From an uncultured Slackia sp. (lineage in GTDB: Bacteria; Actinomycetota; Coriobacteriia; Coriobacteriales; Eggerthellaceae), in NCBI GenBank assembly GCA_934646845.1, contig CAKUEV010000118.1, positions 1-6,132 on the forward strand: a DNA stretch of 6,132 nt. The letters run 5' to 3'. The position numbers and the translations under genes were made by a program. Shown here in pieces: positions 1-6,062 of this stretch. The notes under the pieces are model-generated. The model was not told where the DNA came from, searched no databases, and worked only from the letters and a program-made list of their open reading frames with translations. Numbering within the stretch: the first letter of the stretch is position 1; each line of letters opens with the position of its first letter.

Positions 1-339
1 CGCAAGGGCTGCCCTTACGACAACGCCGTCATGGAGCCGTTCTTCAAGACCCTGAAGAGTGAGCCCCCTCTCGATCGCAAGTACGAAACCTGGATAGAGG
101 CCAGGCAGGAAATATTCAAGTTCATCGAGTTGTATTGCAATACCAGGCGGCCGCATTCGTCCCTCGGCAACCTATCGCCCGTGGAATATGAGCGGCAGTG
201 CGCTCAGCAGCTCGGTTCCGAATGTCCAAAAAACAGTCCCAGTCCCGAGGGCGGCGTAGAAGGTGTCAACGGAATCGGGGTAGATTCAGATTCAACCCGG
301 AAAAGCGCAGGACGGGCGCCCACGCGCCCGTCCTGCTAA
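1..339 (+). CDS. IS3-family transposase (OrfB, DDE integrase core), C-terminal part
   Basis: The frame is open from base 1, so this is the 3' part of a gene beginning upstream; the ATG at 31 is internal. The translation shows the hallmark end of the IS3 OrfB catalytic core: CPYDNAVMEPFFKTLKSE, in which the Glu of the MEPFF segment (bases 34-36) is the expected third acidic residue of the DDE triad. This is followed by the family pattern YCNTRRPHSSLGNLSPVEYE. The enzyme cuts and joins DNA at the IS ends. After the conserved end there is a further tail of about 45 residues, rich in Ser, Pro and Gly, with no recognisable domain; its last codons lie in a strong hairpin. Whether the copy is active cannot be judged because OrfA and the first two catalytic Asp residues are outside the window. 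Confidence 0.92.
   Translation, partial: RKGCPYDNAVMEPFFKTLKSEPPLDRKYETWIEARQEIFKFIELYCNTRRPHSSLGNLSPVEYERQCAQQLGSECPKNSPSPEGGVEGVNGIGVDSDSTRKSAGRAPTRPSC
307..336 (+). other. Perfect 12-bp hairpin at the end of the transposase ORF
   Basis: Bases 307-318 and 325-336 are exact reverse complements around a 6-base loop (319-324). The stem is very GC-rich and ends directly before the TAA stop at 337-339. No T-run follows, so it is not a classical intrinsic terminator. It could still slow transcription, protect the mRNA 3' end or limit read-through from the IS into the next gene. It encodes the last ten residues of the transposase, so it may also have been captured as a C-terminal extension. Confidence 0.6.
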
Positions 340-352
340 CTGCGAGAATCCT

Positions 353-364
353 ATTTGCGCCGCA
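353..364 (+). repeat. Probable right terminal inverted repeat of the IS
   Basis: This 12-base stretch, read as its reverse complement, begins with TG and matches the putative left end at 6063-6074 at 10 of 12 positions. IS3-family ends characteristically start TG and finish CA. Beyond 12 bases the match continues only with gaps (a shared GGA and TTCTCG). The assignment rests on one weak pair within this window. Confidence 0.4.
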
Positions 365-415
365 AGCGTCCGGCTAACAATGAAAATCAACCGCATCACT
401 GGCAAATAAGCCGCA

Positions 416-1972
416 TTATTCGCTGGCGCCTGAATTCCCTCCGTTCAAGCGTTCATCCACAGCAGGTAGGCCATCAAGCAAATTAAACAACTCCGCTTTC
501 GAGTGAATATTTAATTTCTTGTAAATATTCTTGCTATGAGAACGCACCGTATTAGCCGACACAAAAAGCTGTTGAGCAATACTGGGGACATCGCGTCCTT
601 TCGCCATAAGGACCATGACCTCCCGTTCCCTTTGAGTGAGGCCGAATTCCTTTGCAAGCAATTCGCATTTGAAGGCCGTTTCTTCAACGACAACCACTAC
701 AGGTTTGTCGTCTGCCGCAGAAGCAGCAACGCCCTTCATGTGACCCAGCCGCCCCTGCAGAATAAAGAACGACATAGCGAGCACATAGAAAGCCAAGATG
801 ACTATAACGGTAAGCGAGGCTCCGTCGCTTTTTACCGCGGGATAAGTCCACAGGCTGCGCAGGCTCATGACGAGAGCGAAGGAGCCATACATCGAACCCG
901 CTATCAGACCATATACGAGAGGTGGCCACACTCGATGCCTACGAGCAATAGACTGAGCCGAATGCATAGTACAGATTGACACAATGAGAAATACAACGAA
1001 CGCCACCGCGGCCACAACTATATTTACATAGTGGCCAAAAGCAGAAGCGAGCAATAGCAAGGTTGCTATGACGGGAAACGCCACACGGTAGATTGCAGGA
1101 ATAGCAGTATGCCCCAAGCTAACAGTTCCCTTATTTCCAAAAATACGGAGAAGGACATAGAGGGTTGCGCTAACAACAAGTGCTGAACCATGAGTCGCGA
1201 AATCAAACAGCGCTGAATTAGAGACGCTTGTGATGGCGGCATATCGAGTAAGCGATACAACAGCCGCAAGAGCCGACACGCACACGATAGGTTCTCGAAG
1301 TTCCCCCAAGACGACCTTCACACCAGTCATCCCAAAGCTCATCCCGCCCGACAAAGAGCGTAGATTCTTGCGTCTAGTCCATAGAAGGAACGACGATGCA
1401 AAAGAGAGCCCTACGGAAACAAAAAGAAAAGCCTCTCCCGCCGCTAGCAAACGGGCAACAAAATAGAAGACGATCGAGACGGCGAGAGAGCCCATAAGTT
1501 CCTTAGCGATGAATGGCTCGCTGAAGCTCGTCAGTTGGTTTATCCATCCAAGCAGCAAAACCCCATAGCCAAAACCCGTGCATAATCCAGAAAGAATAAC
1601 GAGTAGAAAACCGCCAGAACCTTGATTGGAGTAATAGAGGACAAGAAGGCCAACGGCGCAGAGCAAGCCACTTATTGCCGGAGCCGTGCGCATAGCACCC
1701 ACAGAGCGGCATTGATTGAGCGTCATTGCGAGCAGAAGGGCTACGGCAATCGCAAAGAACATAGGGAGAGACCACAACTTTATTGTTCCGCCCATGTCAA
1801 GACCGACAAGTTTACTGACAGGAATGCCGCCCCACAGCACAATCAGTCCAAACAAAAACGCAAACGAGAGCCCAAAGCATAAATTGACACGGCGAATCGT
1901 CCGCGGAAAGCCAACAGAGACCCTCTGCCGAGCCTCTTCGCCAAAATGCTCCACAGAAGTGTGTGCCGGCAT
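416..1972 (-). CDS. Membrane-bound LuxR-family transcriptional regulator (about 12 TM, C-terminal HTH)
   Basis: A two-part regulator. An N-terminal membrane domain has about 12 hydrophobic segments over residues ~30-405 (for example LCFGLSFAFLFGLIVLW, FVVFLIVSIC and LTVIVILAFYVLAMSFFIL). A cytoplasmic LuxR/GerE helix-turn-helix follows at ~residues 442-500, with the signatures LTQREREVMVLMAKG and VSANTVRSHSKNIYKKL. The ATG at 1972 is preferred (518 aa) because GGAG lies five bases upstream; an in-frame GTG at 1990 adds six residues but has a weaker ribosome site. Regulators of this architecture are abundant in Eggerthellaceae and are usually encoded beside the enzyme gene they control. Here the neighbour is the divergent flavoprotein gene at 2124, which is the likely target. 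The membrane domain probably senses a ligand, but which one cannot be read from sequence. No phosphoacceptor receiver domain is present, so it is probably a one-component sensor. The stop lies about 50 bp from the putative IS end. Confidence 0.93.
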   Translation of the reverse strand: MPAHTSVEHFGEEARQRVSVGFPRTIRRVNLCFGLSFAFLFGLIVLWGGIPVSKLVGLDMGGTIKLWSLPMFFAIAVALLLAMTLNQCRSVGAMRTAPAISGLLCAVGLLVLYYSNQGSGGFLLVILSGLCTGFGYGVLLLGWINQLTSFSEPFIAKELMGSLAVSIVFYFVARLLAAGEAFLFVSVGLSFASSFLLWTRRKNLRSLSGGMSFGMTGVKVVLGELREPIVCVSALAAVVSLTRYAAITSVSNSALFDFATHGSALVVSATLYVLLRIFGNKGTVSLGHTAIPAIYRVAFPVIATLLLLASAFGHYVNIVVAAVAFVVFLIVSICTMHSAQSIARRHRVWPPLVYGLIAGSMYGSFALVMSLRSLWTYPAVKSDGASLTVIVILAFYVLAMSFFILQGRLGHMKGVAASAADDKPVVVVVEETAFKCELLAKEFGLTQREREVMVLMAKGRDVPSIAQQLFVSANTVRSHSKNIYKKLNIHSKAELFNLLDGLPAVDERLNGGNSGASE

Positions 1973-2123
1973 ATTTGCTCCATAATTCACTTTTCACCCA
2001 ATCCATGCGAGCCTTCTAAATAGAAATCACAATATCACATAAGCCGTGTGAGTGATTTATCAGCAGTTTTAAGCAACCATCGTAAAGGCCAAGTGCCAAA
2101 GAGGGGTCAAAAAGGAGGATCTC
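1973..2123. promoter_or_regulatory. Divergent control region between the regulator and the flavoprotein gene, with a candidate operator
   Basis: This 151-bp spacer must hold the promoters of both divergent genes. It contains an imperfect inverted repeat: outer arms AATCAC (2025-2030) and GTGATT (2052-2057), inner arms TCACA (2035-2039) and TGTGA (2047-2051). Four extra bases lie between the two left arms. Such a site is the natural place for the LuxR-type regulator to bind. No convincing -35/-10 pair was found on either strand. A strong AAAGGAGG ribosome site (2111-2118) lies five bases before the ATG at 2124. Confidence 0.4.
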
Positions 2124-4367
2124 ATGACTTACCACACTTCAATCGATCGCAGAAGGTTCTTGCAGGGCGCCGCATTCTCGGGAGCAGGATTAGCCGTCCT
2201 CGGATTTACAGGATGCGCTCAACCTACTTCCAAAGATGCGGCAAGCGCAGGCAAAACTGGCGACAAAGCATCTGGAAATCCCTCAAATGAGCTAATCCCC
2301 CAAGCGACACTTAATCCCCAAGAGGATTTTAAGCAAGCAACTACAAATTTCGAAACACTGCTTTCCCCTTGGATGATGGGAAGCCTCGAATTGAAAAATC
2401 GCATCGTAAAGGCGTCAGCTGGATCAGCGTGCTATCTGGCTGGACTTACTGATGAGCTGTTCGAGTATTACGCGAACATAGCACGCGGAGGCACGTCCTT
2501 CATCTGGTTAGAAAACGTAAGCGACCTCATTCCTCCCTTCGAAACTGCAGAAAAGGAGCAAGCAGCGCGCACCTTCCTAGAACGCCTTATTTCAGAATGT
2601 GAGGCGAACGATTGTCACGTCGGCGGTCGCTTCTCAACGGGCATGATGCTTCCCGCGATTGAGGAAATCACCGTTGAGGAGCTCCATGAAATGGAAGATG
2701 AGGCGGCGGAGCGTGCCCTTTGGTTCAAAAGCGTTGGAGCCAAAGCTTTTGAAATCCACTCCTCTGGCAACGGCGTTGGAGCAAAGCTAATGCGACGCGC
2801 CACAAACACACGTACTGATGAATACGGAAGCGGCTCCATAGAAAACCGAGCACGCTTCACGGTGGAATGTATTCAGAAAGTTAAAGAGGCCTGCGGAGAC
2901 GACTTCCCAATCGAAGTGTTGATGCACGGTATCGAAGAAAAAGACAACATCCCCAATAACCCCACACTAGCCACCCTCGACAAAAACGTCACCACAACTT
3001 TCAATCTTGCTAATAGCCTGGATGAAAGCCTCGCTTTCGCAAAATTATTCGAGAATGCCGGCGCCGACGCTCTCCAGCTCCGCATGGGCATGCTCGACGC
3101 TCATGCTGCACAATGCGCCCCCGAACTGTACTTCATTCTGAACGGACTTGAGGGCGCTACGGGATTTTCAACGCAGTTTAATTTCAAGCGACATTGGGAA
3201 GGCATGATTAATGCGAAATCGAGCGGCGCAGGAATGCTGCTCGACATAGCTGCAAAGTATAAGGAGGTTGTCGACATCCCCGTCGGTATCGTCGGCTATG
3301 CCGACCCCGCCATAGCTCCCGATATGTTCGAACAGGCGCTCGTGGATGGCAAGGTCGATTTCTATCTGCTCAACCGTCCTCTAACTGTCGACATGGAGTA
3401 CGTTAATAAGCTGGCCGAAGGTCGCCGTGACGAAATCGCTCCGTGTACGCGATGCGTACACTGCCATATCGGCAGCAACGAAGCCAATGCGAAAGAGGGA
3501 TATTGCCGCGTTAACGCTCTAACGCACCGCGTTATGCGCGAAGGAGGACCCTCGACCTACGAATTAATACCAGCCGAAACCGCCAAAAACGTTGTCGTAG
3601 TGGGCGGCGGACCCGCAGGTATGGAAGCAGCGCGCATCGCTGCTTTGCGAGGACATCATGTTACGCTGTACGAAAAGAACAGCTCGCTTGGCGGCTTGCT
3701 TTCCTTTGCCGAAATGGTCAAAGGCCCGCACGAGAATCTTTCCGAACTCACCGCATATCTCGAGCGCCAATTGGAACTCGCCAACGTGACAGTAAAGTTA
3801 AACACCGAAGCCGATGCTGACATTCTCAATCAGTCGGGCGCAGATGCTGTCGTTTTGGCGACAGGCGGCACACGCCGAAAACTCAACGCCGCAAACGACG
3901 GAAGCGTGTCCATTATCGACTTTGACGCATTCATGAATGGGGAAGAGGGCGAACGAGTAGTGATTTGGGGCGGTAATGCTCAGGCATGGGATGCGGCACT
4001 GTGGTTGACAGTGCACGGGAGAAGCGTACAGCTAGTCACCGACGCGCCCAACGAGAAACTCGATTGCCAGCAATCGCAGCATGCTCAGCGATGGATGACC
4101 ACAGCTTTGTATGCACTGGGCGTACGAGCTTGGCCGAGCGCATCTATTAGCGAGATGAAGGATGGCAATGTTGTCATCAAGACGGCTGACGGCATTAGCC
4201 GCAAGCTTTCTTGCGACACGCTAATTGTGGGTGCGGAAATGGATGCGAATAAAAGTCTTCTCGACAACGTGGCCGTTGACGAGAAATATTCGATCGGTGA
4301 TTGCGAAAACCCATTTAACATAGCCCTGGCCATTCGGAGCGGCAACGATGTTGGTCGCACGCTCTAA
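2124..4367 (+). CDS. Tat-exported, probably lipid-anchored FMN/FAD/Fe-S oxidoreductase (OYE / 2,4-dienoyl-CoA reductase-like)
   Basis: A 747-aa flavoprotein. Residues 8-14 (DRRRFLQ) and the following hydrophobic stretch form a twin-arginine signal. GFTGC at 27-31 resembles a lipobox, although Phe replaces the usual Leu at -3, so Cys31 may be lipidated; a flexible linker runs to ~70. Next comes an Old Yellow Enzyme-type TIM barrel (~75-435: LSPWMMGSLELKNRIV, EIH at 210-212, RTDEYGSGSIENRARF at 230-245). Four Fe-S ligand candidates follow (Cys441, 444, 447, 461), then an FAD domain with VVGGGPAG at 492-499, a second Rossmann-like segment at 613-622 and a terminal IGDC flavin motif. This is the BaiCD/FadH domain order, and family members reduce activated C=C bonds. 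Oddities: the second active-site His three residues after His212 is Gly; Cys spacing is x2-x2-x13 where FadH has x2-x3-x11; the second Rossmann motif lacks its last Gly. The substrate is unknown. An AAAGGAGG site supports the ATG at 2124. Confidence 0.92.
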   Translation: MTYHTSIDRRRFLQGAAFSGAGLAVLGFTGCAQPTSKDAASAGKTGDKASGNPSNELIPQATLNPQEDFKQATTNFETLLSPWMMGSLELKNRIVKASAGSACYLAGLTDELFEYYANIARGGTSFIWLENVSDLIPPFETAEKEQAARTFLERLISECEANDCHVGGRFSTGMMLPAIEEITVEELHEMEDEAAERALWFKSVGAKAFEIHSSGNGVGAKLMRRATNTRTDEYGSGSIENRARFTVECIQKVKEACGDDFPIEVLMHGIEEKDNIPNNPTLATLDKNVTTTFNLANSLDESLAFAKLFENAGADALQLRMGMLDAHAAQCAPELYFILNGLEGATGFSTQFNFKRHWEGMINAKSSGAGMLLDIAAKYKEVVDIPVGIVGYADPAIAPDMFEQALVDGKVDFYLLNRPLTVDMEYVNKLAEGRRDEIAPCTRCVHCHIGSNEANAKEGYCRVNALTHRVMREGGPSTYELIPAETAKNVVVVGGGPAGMEAARIAALRGHHVTLYEKNSSLGGLLSFAEMVKGPHENLSELTAYLERQLELANVTVKLNTEADADILNQSGADAVVLATGGTRRKLNAANDGSVSIIDFDAFMNGEEGERVVIWGGNAQAWDAALWLTVHGRSVQLVTDAPNEKLDCQQSQHAQRWMTTALYALGVRAWPSASISEMKDGNVVIKTADGISRKLSCDTLIVGAEMDANKSLLDNVAVDEKYSIGDCENPFNIALAIRSGNDVGRTL

Positions 4368-4456
4368 CAAAGAAGCAGGGCGATCCCACGTATCACGGCC
4401 ACCATCAGCCCAGGCTCGTTTATTATCTAGGTAAGCGCCCTACTTCGAACTAAACT

Positions 4457-4495
4457 CCCTCCGTTTCTTAGGCATAAGAAACGGAGGGCTTCTTT
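4457..4495 (+). terminator. Intrinsic terminator of the flavoprotein gene
   Basis: A perfect 14-bp stem (4457-4470 with 4475-4488) closes a GGCA tetraloop and is followed by CTTCTTT. The T-run is interrupted by a C but the stem is very stable. It lies about 90 bases after the stop at 4367, so the message would have a short untranslated 3' segment. Confidence 0.8.
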
Positions 4496-5045
4496 GATGT
4501 ATGGACGGATTATGCACGATATCGAGCCAGTGCCACACTGCAAAGCTTTGCGAGACGGGGTACGGACACGATGCGGTCTCGAATCTACTCGGCACCCTCA
4601 AAGGAACCATGCGAAAAAGCTGGACCCACAGACCCGTAAGCATGGGAACTCTGCCAGCTTTGGGAACGAGGAAAACGCGGCACTCGTTCAAGGCGAGCTC
4701 TGTGGAGTGCACGGGCGCTAGCGAACATAACTACGACCAGACTCGGAGCCTGACCAACCAGTCCTTTGAGCAAGCACCGAAGATCAATCAGGGGACTGAG
4801 TTCGAAGCGATCCGATTCTAGTTCAAAGCATGCCACGACCACCTTCGTCGGAGTGAAGTACGAGCCGCACGATGCATTCGCGCCCGCGAAACCCGCGGGT
4901 GCTCTCGCGGCAAAGGATTCCGCCACCGGTTCGGGCGACGTCCCCTGAGGCATGGCTCTCGCCGACATGGTTGCGGCGGGCAACCGCGGCAAAAGTTGTC
5001 CGCCGCAAGACCCGCAAGTAGCATTTCGCATCGCAGCATTGCATC
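4496..5045 (+). other. Gene-free, hairpin-rich stretch; candidate structured RNA or decayed DNA
   Basis: No reading frame here has a recognisable domain or a good ribosome site. What is visible is a series of stable stems: 4551-4556/4576-4581; 4616-4623/4654-4661 (8 bp); 4664-4670/4683-4689 (7 bp); 4759-4769/4788-4798 (11 pairs, two G-U); 4843-4848/4853-4858 (two G-U); 4880-4888/4894-4902 (9 pairs, one G-U); and 4971-4984/4995-5008 (14 pairs, one G-U). The wobble pairs are G-U only if the plus strand is transcribed, and a terminator at 5046-5080 follows, so a plus-strand non-coding RNA of up to ~550 nt is possible. The alternative is decayed coding DNA: 4829-4948 (+) and 4585-5031 (-) show GC-rich third positions. 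No tmRNA, RNase P, SRP or tRNA signature was found. No promoter is convincing. Confidence 0.35.
4971..5008 (+). repeat. Strong 14-bp hairpin
   Basis: Bases 4971-4984 pair with 4995-5008 over 14 positions (13 Watson-Crick, one G-U at 4980/4999) around a 10-base loop. It is the most stable element of the gene-free stretch and lies 37 bases before the terminator stem. No T-run follows, so it is not itself an intrinsic terminator. It could be part of a structured RNA or a remnant of a small palindromic repeat. Confidence 0.6.
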
Positions 5046-5080
5046 AAAAGAGTCGGAGCGTTCGGTCTCCGACTCTTTTT
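5046..5080. terminator. Bidirectional intrinsic terminator
   Basis: Bases 5046-5058 (AAAA followed by GAGTCGGAG) pair perfectly with 5067-5079 around an 8-base loop. A run of five T follows on the plus strand, and four T follow on the minus strand. It can stop transcripts entering from the gene-free region on the left and those of the minus-strand genes on the right. The stop codon of the minus-strand remnant (5085-5087) lies only five bases before the stem, so the terminator originally belonged to that gene. Confidence 0.85.
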
Positions 5081-5084
5081 GCGC

Positions 5085-5196
5085 TCAAATATGCTTCTCA
5101 AACAGCCCCGCGAAACCTAGGGCGTTTTCATAGAACGCGATCAGGAAGCGGTCGTCGGGCATCACGCCCGCCAGGGCACGATTCCAAACATGCCAT
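5085..5196 (-). pseudogene. C-terminal remnant of an unidentified minus-strand gene
   Basis: Directly after the stop of the DUF3800 gene, a different minus-strand frame reads WNRALAGVMPDDRFLIAF and then YENALGFAGLFEKHI before a TGA at 5085-5087. It uses GC-rich codons (CTG, GCG, GGC, GAC, CGC, TTC) unlike the more AT-rich DUF3800 gene, and its stop sits five bases from a strong terminator, as expected of a genuine gene end. No start codon or ribosome site serves it alone, and upstream the same frame only shadows the DUF3800 gene. I read it as the tail of a gene whose front was replaced when the DUF3800 segment arrived. A frameshifted C-terminal extension of the DUF3800 protein is the other possibility. 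The family is not recognised. Confidence 0.4.
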
Positions 5197-5874
5197 TCAG
5201 TTGAACAGTTTCCGGTCAAGCTGTTTTTTGAACGACTGCATAAAGCTTCGACGATTTCCAAAGAAACGCTCGTGAGTCTTCGTCTGCCTGCCGGCGTCGT
5301 AATCATCCGAGACGCGAACAACGGTGCAAATATAATCTGCCACTTGGAGAAGCCTGCGTGCGCTAGGATCGGCGTCTCGATAGTCAGCAACATTTTTAGC
5401 GAGAGCAAAGTCGAGGGCATCGCGCAACGCTATACTAACTGCCCCTTGTCCATTATCGTAGTAAACGGCAATTACATCGAACAACTGAAAATAAGGCAAG
5501 CGATCAAAAACGAACAGGGCAAGATCGCGTCTAATCCGCGCCTCAAGTTCCTCTCTATTGCGAGCATCAGAAACGCCATACCGCAAAACAAAGAAAGAAA
5601 ATGGTAGCTCACGAACGAACCGAGCGAATTGAGCAAGCAATCGTTTCCTATCCCCAGGCGACACCGCCACATAATCTTGGTTGCCATGCAGCAAATCTTT
5701 TCCGTGGAAAGGTATATTGGGAAGCCCCGCAATAGAAAGCCGACATTCATAGCGGTCGATTGGATCGGCAATATTGGCGGAATGATCATGGAGAACGACC
5801 GCAACAATATAGCGCCCCTCCGAGAAATCCTGGCTACCTGATTCGTCGATATGGAGGTTCAAACGGTTTACCAC
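5197..5874 (-). CDS. DUF3800 domain-containing protein
   Basis: A 225-aa soluble protein with the motif order of the DUF3800 family, which has a predicted RNase H-like fold. An N-terminal HIDESG has its acidic pair at residues 10-11, FHGKDLL lies at ~56-62, VYYDNGQG at ~137-144 and LLQVADYIC at ~175-183. The aspartates in the first, third and fourth motifs are the likely metal-binding residues. The GTG at 5872-5874 is chosen as start because GGGGAG lies six bases upstream and the IDESG motif then falls close to the N-terminus, as usual; a TTG at 5940 would add 22 residues but lacks a ribosome site and would place a perfect palindrome inside the gene. DUF3800 proteins are often found on mobile or accessory islands, some near defence genes, but their biochemical role is not established. 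Base composition is more AT-rich than the remnant downstream. It is a single-gene unit, apparently intact. Confidence 0.85.
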   Translation of the reverse strand: MVNRLNLHIDESGSQDFSEGRYIVAVVLHDHSANIADPIDRYECRLSIAGLPNIPFHGKDLLHGNQDYVAVSPGDRKRLLAQFARFVRELPFSFFVLRYGVSDARNREELEARIRRDLALFVFDRLPYFQLFDVIAVYYDNGQGAVSIALRDALDFALAKNVADYRDADPSARRLLQVADYICTVVRVSDDYDAGRQTKTHERFFGNRRSFMQSFKKQLDRKLFN

Positions 5875-5904
5875 GTAACGCTCCCCAAGCGAATCAATAG
5901 AAAA

Positions 5905-5924
5905 GGCGAGGTACGTACCTCGCC
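5905..5924. promoter_or_regulatory. Perfect 20-bp palindrome upstream of the DUF3800 gene, candidate operator
   Basis: The left half GGCGAGGTAC is followed immediately by its exact reverse complement, with no spacer. Its near edge is 30 bases upstream of the GTG start at 5874. A two-fold symmetric site here is what a dimeric repressor would bind. As RNA it could also form a hairpin in the leader. The regulator is not identified. Confidence 0.5.
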
Positions 5925-5964
5925 AATCTGATGCCTGCAAGGCTCACGCCTATTCGGCAAGCTA

Positions 5965-5994
5965 AGTATCGCATTTTGCAGTCCAGGAATTCAA
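5965..5994 (-). promoter_or_regulatory. Possible sigma-70-type promoter for the DUF3800 gene
   Basis: On the minus strand TTGAAT (5989-5994) and GATACT (5965-5970) are separated by 18 bases; each matches consensus at four of six positions. Transcription would start near 5958 and give a leader of about 85 bases containing the palindrome. An alternative TTGGCG element overlapping the palindrome edge is also possible. Confidence 0.25.
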
Positions 5995-6062
5995 CCGTCT
6001 TATGAAAAAACTTGAAATGCTTCGGCCCAAAAGGAATGCCGATAGCACAACCATCGAGGGGG

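Larger units (their letters stand above)
1..364 (+). mobile_element. Right end of an IS3-family insertion sequence (truncated by window start)
   Basis: The window opens inside an IS3-family element. Support comes from the transposase C-terminus and from a probable right terminal inverted repeat ending in CA at 364, 25 bp after the transposase stop, the usual layout for this family. The reverse complement of the last 12 bases begins TGCGGCGCAAAT and matches 10 of 12 positions of TGCGCCCCAAAT at 6063-6074, where a second element appears to begin. The left end lies outside the window, so neither the element length nor a target-site duplication can be checked. The exact boundary at 364 is an inference; the presence of an IS3 element is much more certain. 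Confidence 0.75.

Noticed and set aside
223..245. TGTCC near the transposase end, considered as an IS3-type terminal repeat
   Set aside because: It lies inside the open transposase frame, in the wrong orientation for a right end (TG inward instead of CA outward), and has no partner in the window.
536..979. 147-aa plus-strand frame opposite the LuxR regulator
   Set aside because: It is antisense to the membrane and HTH domains of a clear gene and has no protein features of its own.
4440..4712. 90-aa minus-strand frame
   Set aside because: It includes the whole intrinsic terminator 4457-4495 as coding sequence and has no family resemblance.
4946..5008. UGA at 4946-4948 followed by a strong hairpin, considered as a selenocysteine codon with SECIS
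   Set aside because: The hairpin loop lies 36 or more bases after the UGA, further than bacterial SECIS elements allow, and the frame continues without any known selenoprotein motif into the terminator.
4585..5031. 148-aa minus-strand frame in the gene-free stretch
   Set aside because: No ribosome site before its ATG, no recognisable domain, and it runs through several strong hairpins. It is kept only as the decayed-gene alternative for that region.
4496..5045. tmRNA, RNase P, SRP RNA, tRNA or cobalamin-type riboswitch
   Set aside because: None of the conserved core sequences (T-arm, GAGGAAAGTCC-like core, SRP tip, B12 box) could be found on either strand.
5875..5940. TTG at 5940 as the start of the DUF3800 protein
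   Set aside because: No ribosome site precedes it, the extra 22 residues come before the normally N-terminal IDESG motif, and the extension would encode the perfect palindrome. The GTG at 5874 has GGGGAG at good spacing.
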